41,831 nt of DNA from contig JAFQKQ010000033.1 of the NCBI GenBank assembly GCA_017396845.1, positions 1 through 41,831 of the forward strand, read 5' to 3'. Shown one piece after another: positions 19,228 through 26,354 of this stretch (within the stretch, counting starts at the first letter, position 1; every line of letters starts with the position of its first letter). Position numbers and translations under genes: made by a program. The notes beneath the pieces are model-generated. The model saw nothing but the letters and a program-made list of their open reading frames with translations, had not been told where the DNA came from and made no database searches. This DNA comes from Clostridia bacterium (GTDB lineage Bacteria; Bacillota; Clostridia; Christensenellales; Aristaeellaceae).

Positions 19228-19255
19228 AAAAAAGCGACAGGATCAACCTGCCGCT
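19228..19255 (-). terminator. Terminator of tRNA-Ala copy 1
   Basis: A 9-bp stem (19255-19247 with 19241-19233, one G-U pair) is followed on the minus strand by six T residues. It starts three bases after the tRNA. Confidence 0.8.
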
Positions 19256-19258
19256 CTA

Positions 19259-19331
19259 TGGAGCATAGGAGATTCGAACTCCTGACCCCAACACTGCCAG
19301 TGTTGTGCGCTACCAACTGCGCTAATGCCCC
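19259..19331 (-). tRNA. tRNA-Ala(GGC), copy 1
   Basis: A full cloverleaf of 73 nt can be drawn: acceptor GGGGCAT with ATGCTCC, anticodon stem CAACA/TGTTG, loop CTGGCAG giving anticodon GGC, and T-loop TTCGAAT. The G3-U70 wobble pair, the hallmark of tRNA-Ala, is present. No CCA is encoded. The gene is identical to the copy at 20453-20525. Confidence 0.95.
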
Positions 19332-19349
19332 TTGCCTTTCGACTTAAAT

Positions 19350-19378
19350 AGTATATCATCGAAAGAACGATTTGTAAA
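19350..19378 (-). promoter_or_regulatory. Promoter of tRNA-Ala copy 1
   Basis: TTTACA (19378-19373) and TATACT (19355-19350) are separated by exactly 17 bp on the minus strand, about 19 bp before the tRNA. Copy 2 has the same layout. Confidence 0.75.
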
Positions 19379-19395
19379 GCAATTTCTTTGTTAAT

Positions 19396-20139
19396 TTATA
19401 TTTTTTGCCGATTGATCGGGTATTTCTCTCCCGGAATCTTTCGATAGGGGACGACGGTATGCTCGGGAAGTGAAACCGCGATATCGGTGATCGCATCAAA
19501 GAGATATTTGCTGATTCTTGCCCGCTCTTCTGCCGGATCATTTTCACAAGAATATTCGATCGGCTTTCCGAAATACATGCCCTTCATTTTGGGCGCAATG
19601 TACATGGGAACAAATTTCAGCTTTATTCCGGTCTTTTTATAATACAGCCTTGCAATGTCCACAAATCCGTCCTGAAAGGAATACAGTATGTGATTTGCCT
19701 TTGGATCATGCTCCGGGAATATCACGATGCTCGCGCCTTCGTTCAAATGTTTCATTGTTTCGCGGAATGTGGAAAGCACGCGCTGGTCCCTGTATACGGG
19801 TATGGTGTTTGCATTATTGAATATAACCCATGCAAGCGGCGCAATCATGTACGAAAGAATTCTGTAAAACCAATGCATGCACTTCGGCTTTATAGACCAG
19901 AAATCCTGAAACGCATATGAAGGCGCTTCTTTCAAATGCATTATCTCACTTTCACACCAAGTGTATCTTTGAAAAGGGAGATGCAGCTCGCATGCGACAG
20001 GGCCGTTCATCTGCGTATGGTTCGCGCAAATGATAACCGGTTCATTCGGCATATTCTGAATTTCATACGCCTTAAACTTCGGAAATACCAGCCAAACAAT
20101 GCCCTTCAGCGGCAGATATAGAAAGCGGCTCAGTTTCAT
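19396..20139 (-). CDS. PlsC-type lysophospholipid acyltransferase-like protein
   Basis: This 247-residue protein resembles 1-acyl-glycerol-3-phosphate acyltransferases, which make phosphatidic acid at the membrane. The first motif reads CANHTQMNG: the histidine is kept, but the aspartate expected four residues later (HX4D) is glycine. The block equivalent to FPEGT reads IVIFPEHDP, and VPMYIAP is the last motif. A hydrophobic N-terminal stretch may anchor it. It lies between the two identical tRNA-Ala genes. Either it is a divergent family with its own active-site arrangement, or it is impaired; I favour the former because the rest is intact. Confidence 0.72.
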   Translation of the reverse strand: MKLSRFLYLPLKGIVWLVFPKFKAYEIQNMPNEPVIICANHTQMNGPVACELHLPFQRYTWCESEIMHLKEAPSYAFQDFWSIKPKCMHWFYRILSYMIAPLAWVIFNNANTIPVYRDQRVLSTFRETMKHLNEGASIVIFPEHDPKANHILYSFQDGFVDIARLYYKKTGIKLKFVPMYIAPKMKGMYFGKPIEYSCENDPAEERARISKYLFDAITDIAVSLPEHTVVPYRKIPGEKYPINRQKI

Positions 20140-20235
20140 GATCGCATTCAGTCCTTTGTAACCTAATAAGGTTTTTTATACAATTTTTTTATGAACTGAA
20201 TATGACATTAGAAAACAGTCATGTTAAATTGACGT

Positions 20236-20272
20236 ACAAAAAGAAGCGCCGCCGAATCGGGCTGCGCTTCTT
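20236..20272 (-). terminator. Intrinsic terminator after a gene remnant
   Basis: A 9-bp stem, AAGAAGCGC with GCGCTTCTT (20241-20249 and 20264-20272), is followed on the minus strand by TTTTTG. It directly follows the stop codon of the remnant described at 20278. Confidence 0.75.
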
Positions 20273-20277
20273 CGAAA

Positions 20278-20415
20278 CTATCCGGTTTGTTGCTGTAAAT
20301 ATCCTTTATTCCTGCCGCATGTGATATTGCAGAAGGCATTTTCCGGAATCAGGATCATTCCGTTTTCGCAAATCTTGTCTGTGAACGCATGAATCTCCCG
20401 CCAAAAGCGGATTAA
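20278..20415 (-). pseudogene. Unidentified C-terminal gene remnant
   Basis: A minus-strand frame here encodes about 40 residues (from about WREIHAFTDKI to the end KGYLQQQTG) and stops six bases before a good intrinsic terminator, as a real 3' end would. Upstream, the frame runs into the terminator of tRNA-Ala copy 2, so no start or N-terminal part exists. It has two cysteines and no family I recognise. I read it as the surviving tail of a deleted gene; a spurious open frame is the alternative. Confidence 0.3.
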
Positions 20416-20420
20416 ATTGA

Positions 20421-20449
20421 AAAAAGCACTTCTTATGAAGTGCTTTTTC
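20421..20449 (-). terminator. Terminator of tRNA-Ala copy 2
   Basis: A 12-bp stem, AAAAAGCACTTC with GAAGTGCTTTTT, lies four bases after the tRNA 3' end. The arms supply T-tracts on both strands. Confidence 0.8.
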
Positions 20450-20452
20450 TTA

Positions 20453-20525
20453 TGGAGCATAGGAGATTCGAACTCCTGACCCCAACACTGCCAGTGTTGT
20501 GCGCTACCAACTGCGCTAATGCCCC
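20453..20525 (-). tRNA. tRNA-Ala(GGC), copy 2
   Basis: The sequence is identical to the 73-nt tRNA at 19259-19331, including anticodon GGC and the G3-U70 pair. The immediate 5' flank (CTTGCC..CGACTT read on the plus strand) is also shared with copy 1, while the 3' flanks and terminators differ. Confidence 0.95.
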
Positions 20526-20543
20526 TTGCCTTGCGACTTGATT

Positions 20544-20572
20544 ATTATAGCACTTACGGGTGCAATTGTAAA
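20544..20572 (-). promoter_or_regulatory. Promoter of tRNA-Ala copy 2
   Basis: TTTACA (20572-20567), a 17-bp spacer and a perfect TATAAT (20549-20544) lie on the minus strand 18 bp before the tRNA. Confidence 0.8.
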
Positions 20573-20697
20573 TGTCATTTTGTGTTAATTTCTGATGTTT
20601 CTTAAAGATACCAAAAAGATACGCATTTGCAACACGGCTGTGCGCGTATGAAACACGAAAACATGTTATGATTGAATACGGAAGGTAGGGGATAGAT

Positions 20698-21621
20698 GTG
20701 TTTATTGCTGATTCCCATTGCGATACGCTGTACGCGCTGGAATTTGAAAAGGTTCGTGTAAACGACCTTATGTCCTCAAAGGAAAAGTTATTAAAGGGCG
20801 GAGTGAACCTTCAGACATTTGCCTTGTTCGCAGGTTCCCGTGATTTCAAGGATACGCCGTATGAAAACGCGGTTCGCATGATAGAATGCGCAAAAAAGCT
20901 TGATATCGAATTTTTTACCGGCGATCTTCCGGATGCGCCGCCGAGCGGGCTACACGGCATATTTTCGATTGAAGGCGGTCAGGTGCTTGAAGGCAAAATC
21001 GAAAGGCTTTTAGAGTTCGATGAAACATGCAGAATCCGTATGATTTCGCTCACCTGGAACTATGAAAACGAAATCGGAACGCCCGCACAGATCGATAAGA
21101 CAACCGGCCTTAAGCCCTTCGGAAAAACGCTCCTTCAAGAAATGGACAAGCGAGGCATCTATGCGGATGTATCGCATCTTAATGAGGCGGGCTTCTGGGA
21201 CGCGTATGAAACAGCTTCGCTTCCCTTGATCGCCAGCCACTCCAACGCCTACGACCTTGCGGATTCCTACAGGAATCTAACAAAGGCGCAGATTGAAGCA
21301 ATCATCAAAAAGAACGGATATATCGGCGTGAACTTCTATCCGTATTTCCTCACCAGGCGGGCGGACGCAGATCTTAACGATATTCTCCGCCATATCGACT
21401 ATATCGCGTCCCTTGGCGGAATTCATGTACTCGGCCTCGGCTCCGATTTCGACGGGATCGAAGTGCCGCCTAAGGGGCTTGAAGATGCGTCGAAGATGGG
21501 AAACCTGATCGGTCTATTGCTCTCAAACGGCTATAAAGAGGACGATGTAAAGGGCATTATGGGCATGAATCTCTGGAGAATATTGAAAGACGGCGAACGG
21601 ATCAGAAAACAAAACGCGTAA
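20698..21621 (+). CDS. Membrane-dipeptidase family (renal dipeptidase-like) peptidase
   Basis: This 307-residue zinc amidohydrolase belongs to the M19 dipeptidase family, which hydrolyses dipeptides, including some with D-residues. Metal ligands are visible as DSHCDT near the N-terminus, SIEGGQ, DVSHLNEAGF, the histidine in IASHSNAYDL, and GLGSDFDGI. There is no signal peptide despite the family name, so it should be cytoplasmic. It starts with GTG at 20698 behind GGTAGGGG. A stem-loop follows 5 bp after the stop and overlaps the next gene's ribosome binding site. Confidence 0.9.
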   Translation: MFIADSHCDTLYALEFEKVRVNDLMSSKEKLLKGGVNLQTFALFAGSRDFKDTPYENAVRMIECAKKLDIEFFTGDLPDAPPSGLHGIFSIEGGQVLEGKIERLLEFDETCRIRMISLTWNYENEIGTPAQIDKTTGLKPFGKTLLQEMDKRGIYADVSHLNEAGFWDAYETASLPLIASHSNAYDLADSYRNLTKAQIEAIIKKNGYIGVNFYPYFLTRRADADLNDILRHIDYIASLGGIHVLGLGSDFDGIEVPPKGLEDASKMGNLIGLLLSNGYKEDDVKGIMGMNLWRILKDGERIRKQNA

Positions 21622-21626
21622 CCAAG

Positions 21627-21677
21627 CGCCTCCCTTTGGAATACAGTGATGTAGTATCCAAAAAGGGAGGCGTTTTT
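21627..21677 (+). terminator. Terminator whose 3' arm contains the next gene's ribosome binding site
   Basis: An 11-bp stem (21627-21637 with 21662-21672) encloses a 24-nt loop, followed by TTTTT. The 3' arm carries GGGAGG (21665-21670), spaced nine bases from the ATG at 21680. The element would end transcription after the dipeptidase and, in any read-through RNA, hide the start of the LysM gene. Confidence 0.75.
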
Positions 21678-21679
21678 CT

Positions 21680-22453
21680 ATGGATGAACAAACTTTGGCG
21701 GTAAACCGCTGTCCTGTCGGATCTCTCAGGTACATATGGAGAACCGGCGATACGCTTACGCGTGTCGCAGCTGCTTTCGGAACCACGATCAGCGCTATGA
21801 TCGATACGAACCCCAATATCGATTTTATGACGGTGAAAAGCGGAACGGCGGTTTGCATCCCTTCCAGAATCCTCACTTGCCCGGATTCCGACCTGTACGC
21901 CGTAAAGGCCGGAGACACGCTTTCGCAGATTGCGGCGAGATACGGAATCACCGCAGGCGCGCTTATGGAGCTTAATCCGTATGTTGAGCCTACGCAGCTG
22001 ACCATAGGTCAATATATTTGCGTTCCCAAAGCAGAAAACGATAATGAAGGCGACGGAAACACGGATGAATTCTGCAAAATCGGAAGCGAAGTGCCCGACT
22101 GCGCCGAAATCCGCGCGTCTCAAAACGCATGCACAGGCACGGATACAATCAAATGCGGACAGGGGCTTTATGATATACTGATCAAATACGGCATGAGCTA
22201 TACGGAATTCGCTGCGCTCAATCCAAGGCTGGCGCTGAATGCCTTGCTTCCCGGACAGAGGTATTATTACCCTTTAAAGGCGTGCGCCTGCTCTCAGAGG
22301 GGACGGTATATCGTTCAGCCGGGCGATACCATCGCATCCATCGCTTCCTCCTTTGGCATTACGCCATCGGAGCTGCTGAGAAGAAATCCGAACCGAACGC
22401 CGATGGAATTCACTTCCGGCGAAGAAATATGTATATCGCACACTTCCGACTAA
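21680..22453 (+). CDS. Four-LysM-repeat protein
   Basis: This 257-residue protein is made almost wholly of LysM modules, which bind N-acetylglucosamine polymers such as peptidoglycan: about residues 18-61 (YIWRTGDTLTRVA), 73-117 (YAVKAGDTLSQIA), 150-198 (degenerate, Cys-containing) and 210-252 (YIVQPGDTIASIA). There is no signal peptide or membrane segment. In spore formers, LysM proteins without signals are often mother-cell proteins that bind the cortex or coat from inside, like SafA; that role is inference. Cysteines at module edges could crosslink. Its ribosome binding site lies inside the preceding terminator stem. Confidence 0.85.
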   Translation: MDEQTLAVNRCPVGSLRYIWRTGDTLTRVAAAFGTTISAMIDTNPNIDFMTVKSGTAVCIPSRILTCPDSDLYAVKAGDTLSQIAARYGITAGALMELNPYVEPTQLTIGQYICVPKAENDNEGDGNTDEFCKIGSEVPDCAEIRASQNACTGTDTIKCGQGLYDILIKYGMSYTEFAALNPRLALNALLPGQRYYYPLKACACSQRGRYIVQPGDTIASIASSFGITPSELLRRNPNRTPMEFTSGEEICISHTSD

Positions 22454-22463
22454 CGGAAAATAT

Positions 22464-22493
22464 CGGGCCGGGCACATCGCTCCGCCCGTTTTT
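22464..22493 (+). terminator. Probable terminator of the LysM gene
   Basis: CGGGC (22469-22473) pairs with GCCCG (22484-22488), followed by TTTTTC. The stem is short, so confidence is moderate. Confidence 0.5.
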
Positions 22494-22517
22494 CATATGT
22501 ATTTTTGCATTGAAGTG

Positions 22518-22526
22518 TGCTATAAT
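22518..22526 (+). promoter_or_regulatory. Extended -10 promoter of the lipoprotein gene
   Basis: TG-C-TATAAT lies 28 bp before the ATG at 22554. I see no good -35 element, which the extended TG could compensate. Confidence 0.5.
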
Positions 22527-22553
22527 AATGAAATCAAACTGCTGGAGATCAAA

Positions 22554-23486
22554 ATGATACAATATAAACGCTTGGTTCTTGTGATTCTGATTTGCATATC
22601 CGTGATTTTCTCCGGCTGCAAACAGATTGTTAAGGATGAGGATATTCCGGAAAATTACACCATATACGCTTCCTTCTATCCGGTTTACGCGCTTGCTTCT
22701 TTGATTATCAATGAGGACATTCCCGGCATTTCGCTTATGCAGCTGATTCAGCCGCAGGACGGATGTTTGAGAAGCTATACGCTTTCCGATTGGGATGCAT
22801 ATCTGTTAAGCGGCGCAGACGCAGTGATCCTCTGCGGAAACGGACTGGAATCGTTCGCGGGCGCATATACGGTATATGAAGGCGAAGGCCCCGCGCAGAT
22901 CAACGTAACGAGCGCGCTGGCGCTTGAGGTTACGGAGGATGAAGGCGTATCGGAAGAAAGCCATCTGTACGGCGCAAATCCATGGCTGTTTATGTCCGCA
23001 ACCGGCGCGCTCAGCATGACGGAGTCCATCTGCGCCAATATGATCGCGCTCGATCCCAAGTATGAAAGCGCGTATCTTTTAAACCTTGAAAAAGCAACCG
23101 AAAGGCTTAACAAGCTCTATGACGATATTATCCGCCTTATGGAAAACGCAGACAGGAATACGCCCGTCGCACTCATGCATGAAGGCCTCATCTATACGGC
23201 GAAGGAACTGGGGCTGAACGTATGCGCAAGAATCGATCATGAAAGCGGCGTAACGGAGGAAGAAGAACGAATTATTGAGATTCTTTCGGAATTGAAGGAA
23301 TCGAAAGCAGAGGTTGTGCTGATCGAAAAGAAAGCGCCCGATTCGCTGACCAACCGCCTTACGGAAAATGGATACCGCGTGGTTTTGATAGACACGCTTT
23401 CAACAGGCAATCAGACCTTCGGCGCGGACGGGTATTTTGAAGCCATTTACGATAACGCCGCGAAGATTGCAAATGCTCTTCGATAA
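22554..23486 (+). CDS. Metal ABC transporter substrate-binding lipoprotein-like (ZnuA/TroA type)
   Basis: This 310-residue protein has a lipoprotein signal ending in FSGC (Cys about residue 22). The TroA-type fold is suggested by [14 protein letters not shown], a LCGNGLESF segment, an [12 protein letters not shown] block resembling [22 protein letters not shown] and a final IDTLSTG. Several usual zinc histidines are altered (for example the first site is NG, not HG), so metal specificity is unclear. No permease or ATPase genes are adjacent; it may serve a transporter encoded elsewhere. GGAG lies seven bases before the ATG. Confidence 0.78.
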   Translation: MIQYKRLVLVILICISVIFSGCKQIVKDEDIPENYTIYASFYPVYALASLIINEDIPGISLMQLIQPQDGCLRSYTLSDWDAYLLSGADAVILCGNGLESFAGAYTVYEGEGPAQINVTSALALEVTEDEGVSEESHLYGANPWLFMSATGALSMTESICANMIALDPKYESAYLLNLEKATERLNKLYDDIIRLMENADRNTPVALMHEGLIYTAKELGLNVCARIDHESGVTEEEERIIEILSELKESKAEVVLIEKKAPDSLTNRLTENGYRVVLIDTLSTGNQTFGADGYFEAIYDNAAKIANALR

Positions 23487-23497
23487 GGAGAATCATC

Positions 23498-23938
23498 ATG
23501 AAAAATGTTACCATATATACCGACGGCGCATGCTCCGGAAATCCCGGCCCGGGCGGCTGGGGCGCAATTCTCATGTACGGCGAACATAAAAAAGAATTGA
23601 GCGGCTATGAAAAGGAAACCACGAACAACAGAATGGAGCTTACCGCCGCGATCGTTGCGCTGATGGCGCTTACCGTTCCGTGCGCCGTGGATCTGTACTC
23701 CGACAGCGCATATCTCGTAAACGCGTTCAATCAGCGATGGATTCCTTCTTGGATCAAAAACGGCTGGAAAAAAGCGGATAAAAAGCCTGTGGAAAACGCA
23801 GATCTGTGGAAAATGCTGGTAGAGCTTACAGGCGTTCATAATGTGACATTTCACAAAGTAAAAGGCCACGCGTCAAATGAATACAACAATCGATGCGACG
23901 AGCTTGCGACGGGCGAAATCAAGAAAAACCGGCGATGA
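23498..23938 (+). CDS. rnhA: Ribonuclease HI
   Basis: RNase HI cuts RNA in RNA-DNA hybrids. The 146-residue protein starts with [17 protein letters not shown], which carries the first catalytic Asp. The Glu is in NNRMELTA, the second Asp in LYSDSAYL, the handle region in [20 protein letters not shown], and the last Asp in the NNRCDELA block, with the catalytic His in VKGHASN. All catalytic residues are present. It begins 11 bases after the lipoprotein gene behind AAGGAG and is probably co-transcribed with it. A stem, ACCGGCG...CGCCGGT (23928-23963), overlaps its stop codon. Confidence 0.97.
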   Translation: MKNVTIYTDGACSGNPGPGGWGAILMYGEHKKELSGYEKETTNNRMELTAAIVALMALTVPCAVDLYSDSAYLVNAFNQRWIPSWIKNGWKKADKKPVENADLWKMLVELTGVHNVTFHKVKGHASNEYNNRCDELATGEIKKNRR

Positions 23939-23976
23939 ATACTTTGTTCGTTCATACGCCGGTATCATAGTACAAT

Positions 23977-25053
23977 CTAACCTTCTTGTTTTTTATCGTC
24001 GTCCCTGAGCGTGATTTTTTTCGCGGCAAGTCTCCTTCTTTCATCGCTCATGGCGGCGTAATGCCTTCGGGTGGTGTTTACATCGCTGTGGCCGAGTACA
24101 TCGGCAACCAAATAAATATCGCCGGTTTCGTTGTATAGATTGGTTCCGAAGGTTGATCTCAGCTTATGGGGACTGATCCTGCTTTTAAGCGGCGCTGCGA
24201 TCCTGGCGTATTTTTTCACCATTTCTTCCACCATTCTCACGCTCATCCGCCGCTTTTGCAGAGAAAGAAACAGCGCGTTTTCATGCCCCGGAAGCGGCTT
24301 TACCTGTTTGCGCTCTTCTATATATTCCTTAAGCGGCTTTTCCACTTCTTCTGAAAAGTATAAAATCGCCTGATTTCCGCCTTTTCTCGTTACGAGAAAT
24401 GCGCCGAGATCGAAATCTACGTGCTGCACATCGAGTCCTACGCATTCGCTGACGCGGATTCCGGTTCCGAGAAATAAAGACAGCATGGCAAGATCCCGCT
24501 TCTGCGTAAGCGCATGATACTTCTGCTGCCTTTCCGTGAGCGCGTCGCCCGTTTCGGCAGCGTCCAGCATACGCGCCACTTCATCGATTTCAAGCCTTCT
24601 GATGGGCTTTTCATGCCTTTTCGGAGGATCGACAAGGGCGCTTACATCCGACGGAATCAGACTCTGCTTGAACATCCATTTGAAAAAGGAGCGAACGGAA
24701 TAGAATTTGCGCATCTTTCCCAGCTCTTCGTTGGTGATCAGCGCTTCATTTTCATCGATATACAGGCTCAGATAATCAAGGTACATTACGATATCGCGGG
24801 CGGTGATCATTGAAAAATCCTCTTTTGTCCACGATATCGCGTCTTTCTCGGCAAACTTCGGATTTTCACGCGTAAGATACGTGAAAAACATGCGAAGATC
24901 CCGGGCATAGGCGTATCTTGTAAGCGGCTGCGTAGTATTTGCAATCGCCTGAATATAATCAACTGTAATTTGTGGCATATCCTTAAGAATATTCCGCGTA
25001 AGCTCCGTAATTTCGATAGCGCGTTTCTGCGCATAATTCAGTTCTTTGGCCAT
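23977..25053 (-). CDS. Tyrosine recombinase, XerS-like
   Basis: This 358-residue site-specific recombinase has an N-terminal SAM-like DNA-binding domain (TRYAYARDLRMFFTYL) and a catalytic domain with the full R-K-H-R-H-Y set: R in GTGIRVSE, K in TRKGGNQ, HKLR, H in VLGHS, and the Tyr nucleophile in RRHYAAMSDE. Size and the QITVDYIQ opening resemble XerS, the single-recombinase chromosome dimer resolution system of streptococci, more than XerC/D or phage integrases. I chose ATG 25053, which has AGGA five bases upstream. It could also be the integrase of a decayed element, given the repeat-rich DNA upstream. Confidence 0.87.
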   Translation of the reverse strand: MAKELNYAQKRAIEITELTRNILKDMPQITVDYIQAIANTTQPLTRYAYARDLRMFFTYLTRENPKFAEKDAISWTKEDFSMITARDIVMYLDYLSLYIDENEALITNEELGKMRKFYSVRSFFKWMFKQSLIPSDVSALVDPPKRHEKPIRRLEIDEVARMLDAAETGDALTERQQKYHALTQKRDLAMLSLFLGTGIRVSECVGLDVQHVDFDLGAFLVTRKGGNQAILYFSEEVEKPLKEYIEERKQVKPLPGHENALFLSLQKRRMSVRMVEEMVKKYARIAAPLKSRISPHKLRSTFGTNLYNETGDIYLVADVLGHSDVNTTRRHYAAMSDERRRLAAKKITLRDDDKKQEG

Positions 25054-25128
25054 GAGTATCCTCATTTCTTTAACATTATATTAACCATTAGCGAGTTACA
25101 ATGAAATAGGGGAGCAGGCAAGCAATCA

Positions 25129-25140
25129 GAACGAATGTTC
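25129..25140. promoter_or_regulatory. Possible LexA box upstream of the recombinase
   Basis: GAACGAATGTTC fits the GAAC-RNRY-GTTC core of the Bacillus SOS box. It lies 76 bp upstream of the recombinase start. I cannot place it in a clear promoter, and a match of this length can arise by chance in 40 kb. Confidence 0.35.
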
Positions 25141-25608
25141 TTGACGGTGTTTTTTCAAGTTCATCGGAATGATTTCGTTTTTTATTTTCATGCGCAATTT
25201 TCATAAGTGCAATCGTCATTTGATCTGATACGGAATCGGCTTTTGATAAAAGCTTAAATAAGTATCGATCGTTATCGTGCAGCCGAACAGTGGTTTTGCA
25301 AATGAACCATGCGAAGCGGCAAAAGATAAAAGCACACAAATGAATTTATTGCAGATATGTCTGAATCAAATCGATTGATCTCAGCCCGGAAAAGAAATCA
25401 GCGAACCGGCAGGCATATTGGGCACAGCTGTACAACCGGGCATACGGCAGAAAGCCATCCGAATCAGGACGGGTGGACAAACGTACGTCAAAGTAAACAA
25501 AAACGGCTTTCAATCGATTCAACTATTCGTAAAAGCTGTCTTTTCCGCATAGTTTAAGTATATCACGATATGGTGATTTTGTCAATGGTGAAATGACAGG
25601 TAGCCCCC

Positions 25609-25760
25609 TATGGTGAGCGGAGTACCGGCTGTGAAACGCATTGCCCTTCACCGTTGTGATGCGGAGCCTCTCGGCTGTAACAGGGTGTTGACATTTCGCT
25701 GTTGGGTTGCGGAGCAACCCGGCCTTGACAGGCGCTGCCGTTTCGCTGTTGGGATGCCAT
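25609..25760. repeat. Degenerate tandem repeat, three units of about 44-48 bp
   Basis: GCGGAG recurs at 25617, 25661 and 25709, each followed by a related CGGC..G..A..G...TTG.C pattern. The segment TTTCGCTGTTGGG(T/A)TGC is found at 25694-25710 and again at 25741-25757. The third unit contains the hairpin GGGTTGC-GGA-GCAACCC (25704-25720). Confidence 0.6.
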
Positions 25761-25937
25761 CCGAATTTCCGTTTCGATACGGCATTGAGCAAAACTGATA
25801 TTTCTTTTTTACTCAACGAAATTTAAGCAGTAGAACGCATTTCAGAAATATTCGTCAATTCAAAACCTTATGCCCCCCATTTTCAGCGGAAGCTCCATCG
25901 GGAATTCTCTTGTCTCCCTTTCCCGGCTGACTTCGAT

Positions 25938-26000
25938 AATTTACATGCCTCTTGCCCCATTTTTCCAACTGAAGTTCAATTTACAAGCCTCTTGGCTCCC
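25938..26000. repeat. Direct repeat with 40-bp period
   Basis: AATTTACATGCCTCTTG at 25938 recurs as AATTTACAAGCCTCTTG at 25978, exactly 40 bp later, each followed by a C-rich block. Confidence 0.6.
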
Positions 26001-26193
26001 TTTTAAAGGGCGATTGCACATGAGCGTCTGAGGAATTCATTCCTGTTTGGTTCAATCACAGGAAAACAGGAAACCGATTGAAAAATATATTTCGCTTTTT
26101 AAGCATCCTCACAAGCTGCCTGCGTCGCATACATCCATCGCTCGCGCAGTCCCCACATTCCGAGCCGCTACGCTCTACGCTGTGCTAAACTAA

Positions 26194-26214
26194 AAACACG
26201 CCGACGGCGTGTTT
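26194..26214. repeat. Perfect 21-bp palindrome
   Basis: AAACACGCCG and CGGCGTGTTT flank a single A. It would fold as a strong hairpin with short T-tracts on both strands, but no gene ends close by. Confidence 0.6.
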
Positions 26215-26310
26215 GCTTAACGCGTCACACCTTCTTAGTCGCGCTTTCTTATAGGAAGAGCGGCATAAGGCCGGTTAAGCAGATATCCACATTAGATTGT
26301 ATCCGCATCA

Positions 26311-26346
26311 AAAAGCCTGCCGTTATCAATGTAAGCGGCAGGCTTT
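26311..26346 (-). terminator. Bidirectional-type terminator of the Cys-rich protein gene
   Basis: A 12-bp stem, AAAAGCCTGCCG with CGGCAGGCTTTT (26335-26346), begins nine bases after the stop and continues with a T on the minus strand. Confidence 0.8.
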
Positions 26347-26354
26347 TCTTTCCG

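Larger units (their letters stand above)
18760..19347 (+). pseudogene. Truncated sensor-like membrane protein, cut off at tRNA-Ala
   Basis: An N-terminal membrane segment (about residues 12-31) is followed by an extracytoplasmic domain with EGEYKIGDGSWREY and KGDVSLRGHF. I recognise this layout from N-termini of clostridial sensor proteins such as histidine kinases or diguanylate cyclases, from memory only. After about residue 155 (near 19225) the frame runs straight through the terminator and the body of tRNA-Ala on the other strand, so the downstream part of the original gene is gone. It is likely an inactive remnant. AAGGA lies six bases before the ATG. Confidence 0.5.
25054..26310. other. 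Gene-poor, repeat-rich stretch of about 1.25 kb
   Basis: I find no convincing gene here. Short open frames on both strands lack ribosome binding sites, domains or sensible composition. The stretch holds a possible LexA box (25129-25140), a three-unit degenerate tandem repeat (25609-25760), a 40-bp-period direct repeat (25938-26000), a 14-bp palindrome (26031-26044) and a 21-bp palindrome (26194-26214). It looks like accumulated non-coding repeats or the remains of a mobile element next to the recombinase. Confidence 0.55.

Noticed and set aside
20200-20240. Attempted reading of the minus-strand frame at 20278-20460 as a complete 60-residue protein.
   Set aside because: Its first third is made of tRNA terminator sequence and has no ribosome binding site. 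Only the last 40 codons look like former coding DNA.
25088-25339. An 83-codon minus-strand frame upstream of the recombinase.
   Set aside because: No ribosome binding site or recognisable domain, and the first and last parts differ in character. I do not call it a gene.
25523-25816. A 97-codon minus-strand frame across the tandem repeats, with a repeat-derived amino acid pattern.
   Set aside because: It has no ribosome binding site, and its composition follows the repeat units. I treat it as repeat DNA that happens to be open.
25600-26220. Possible CRISPR array in the repeat-rich stretch.
   Set aside because: The units are degenerate, unequal in length and not separated by unique spacers, and no cas gene is present.
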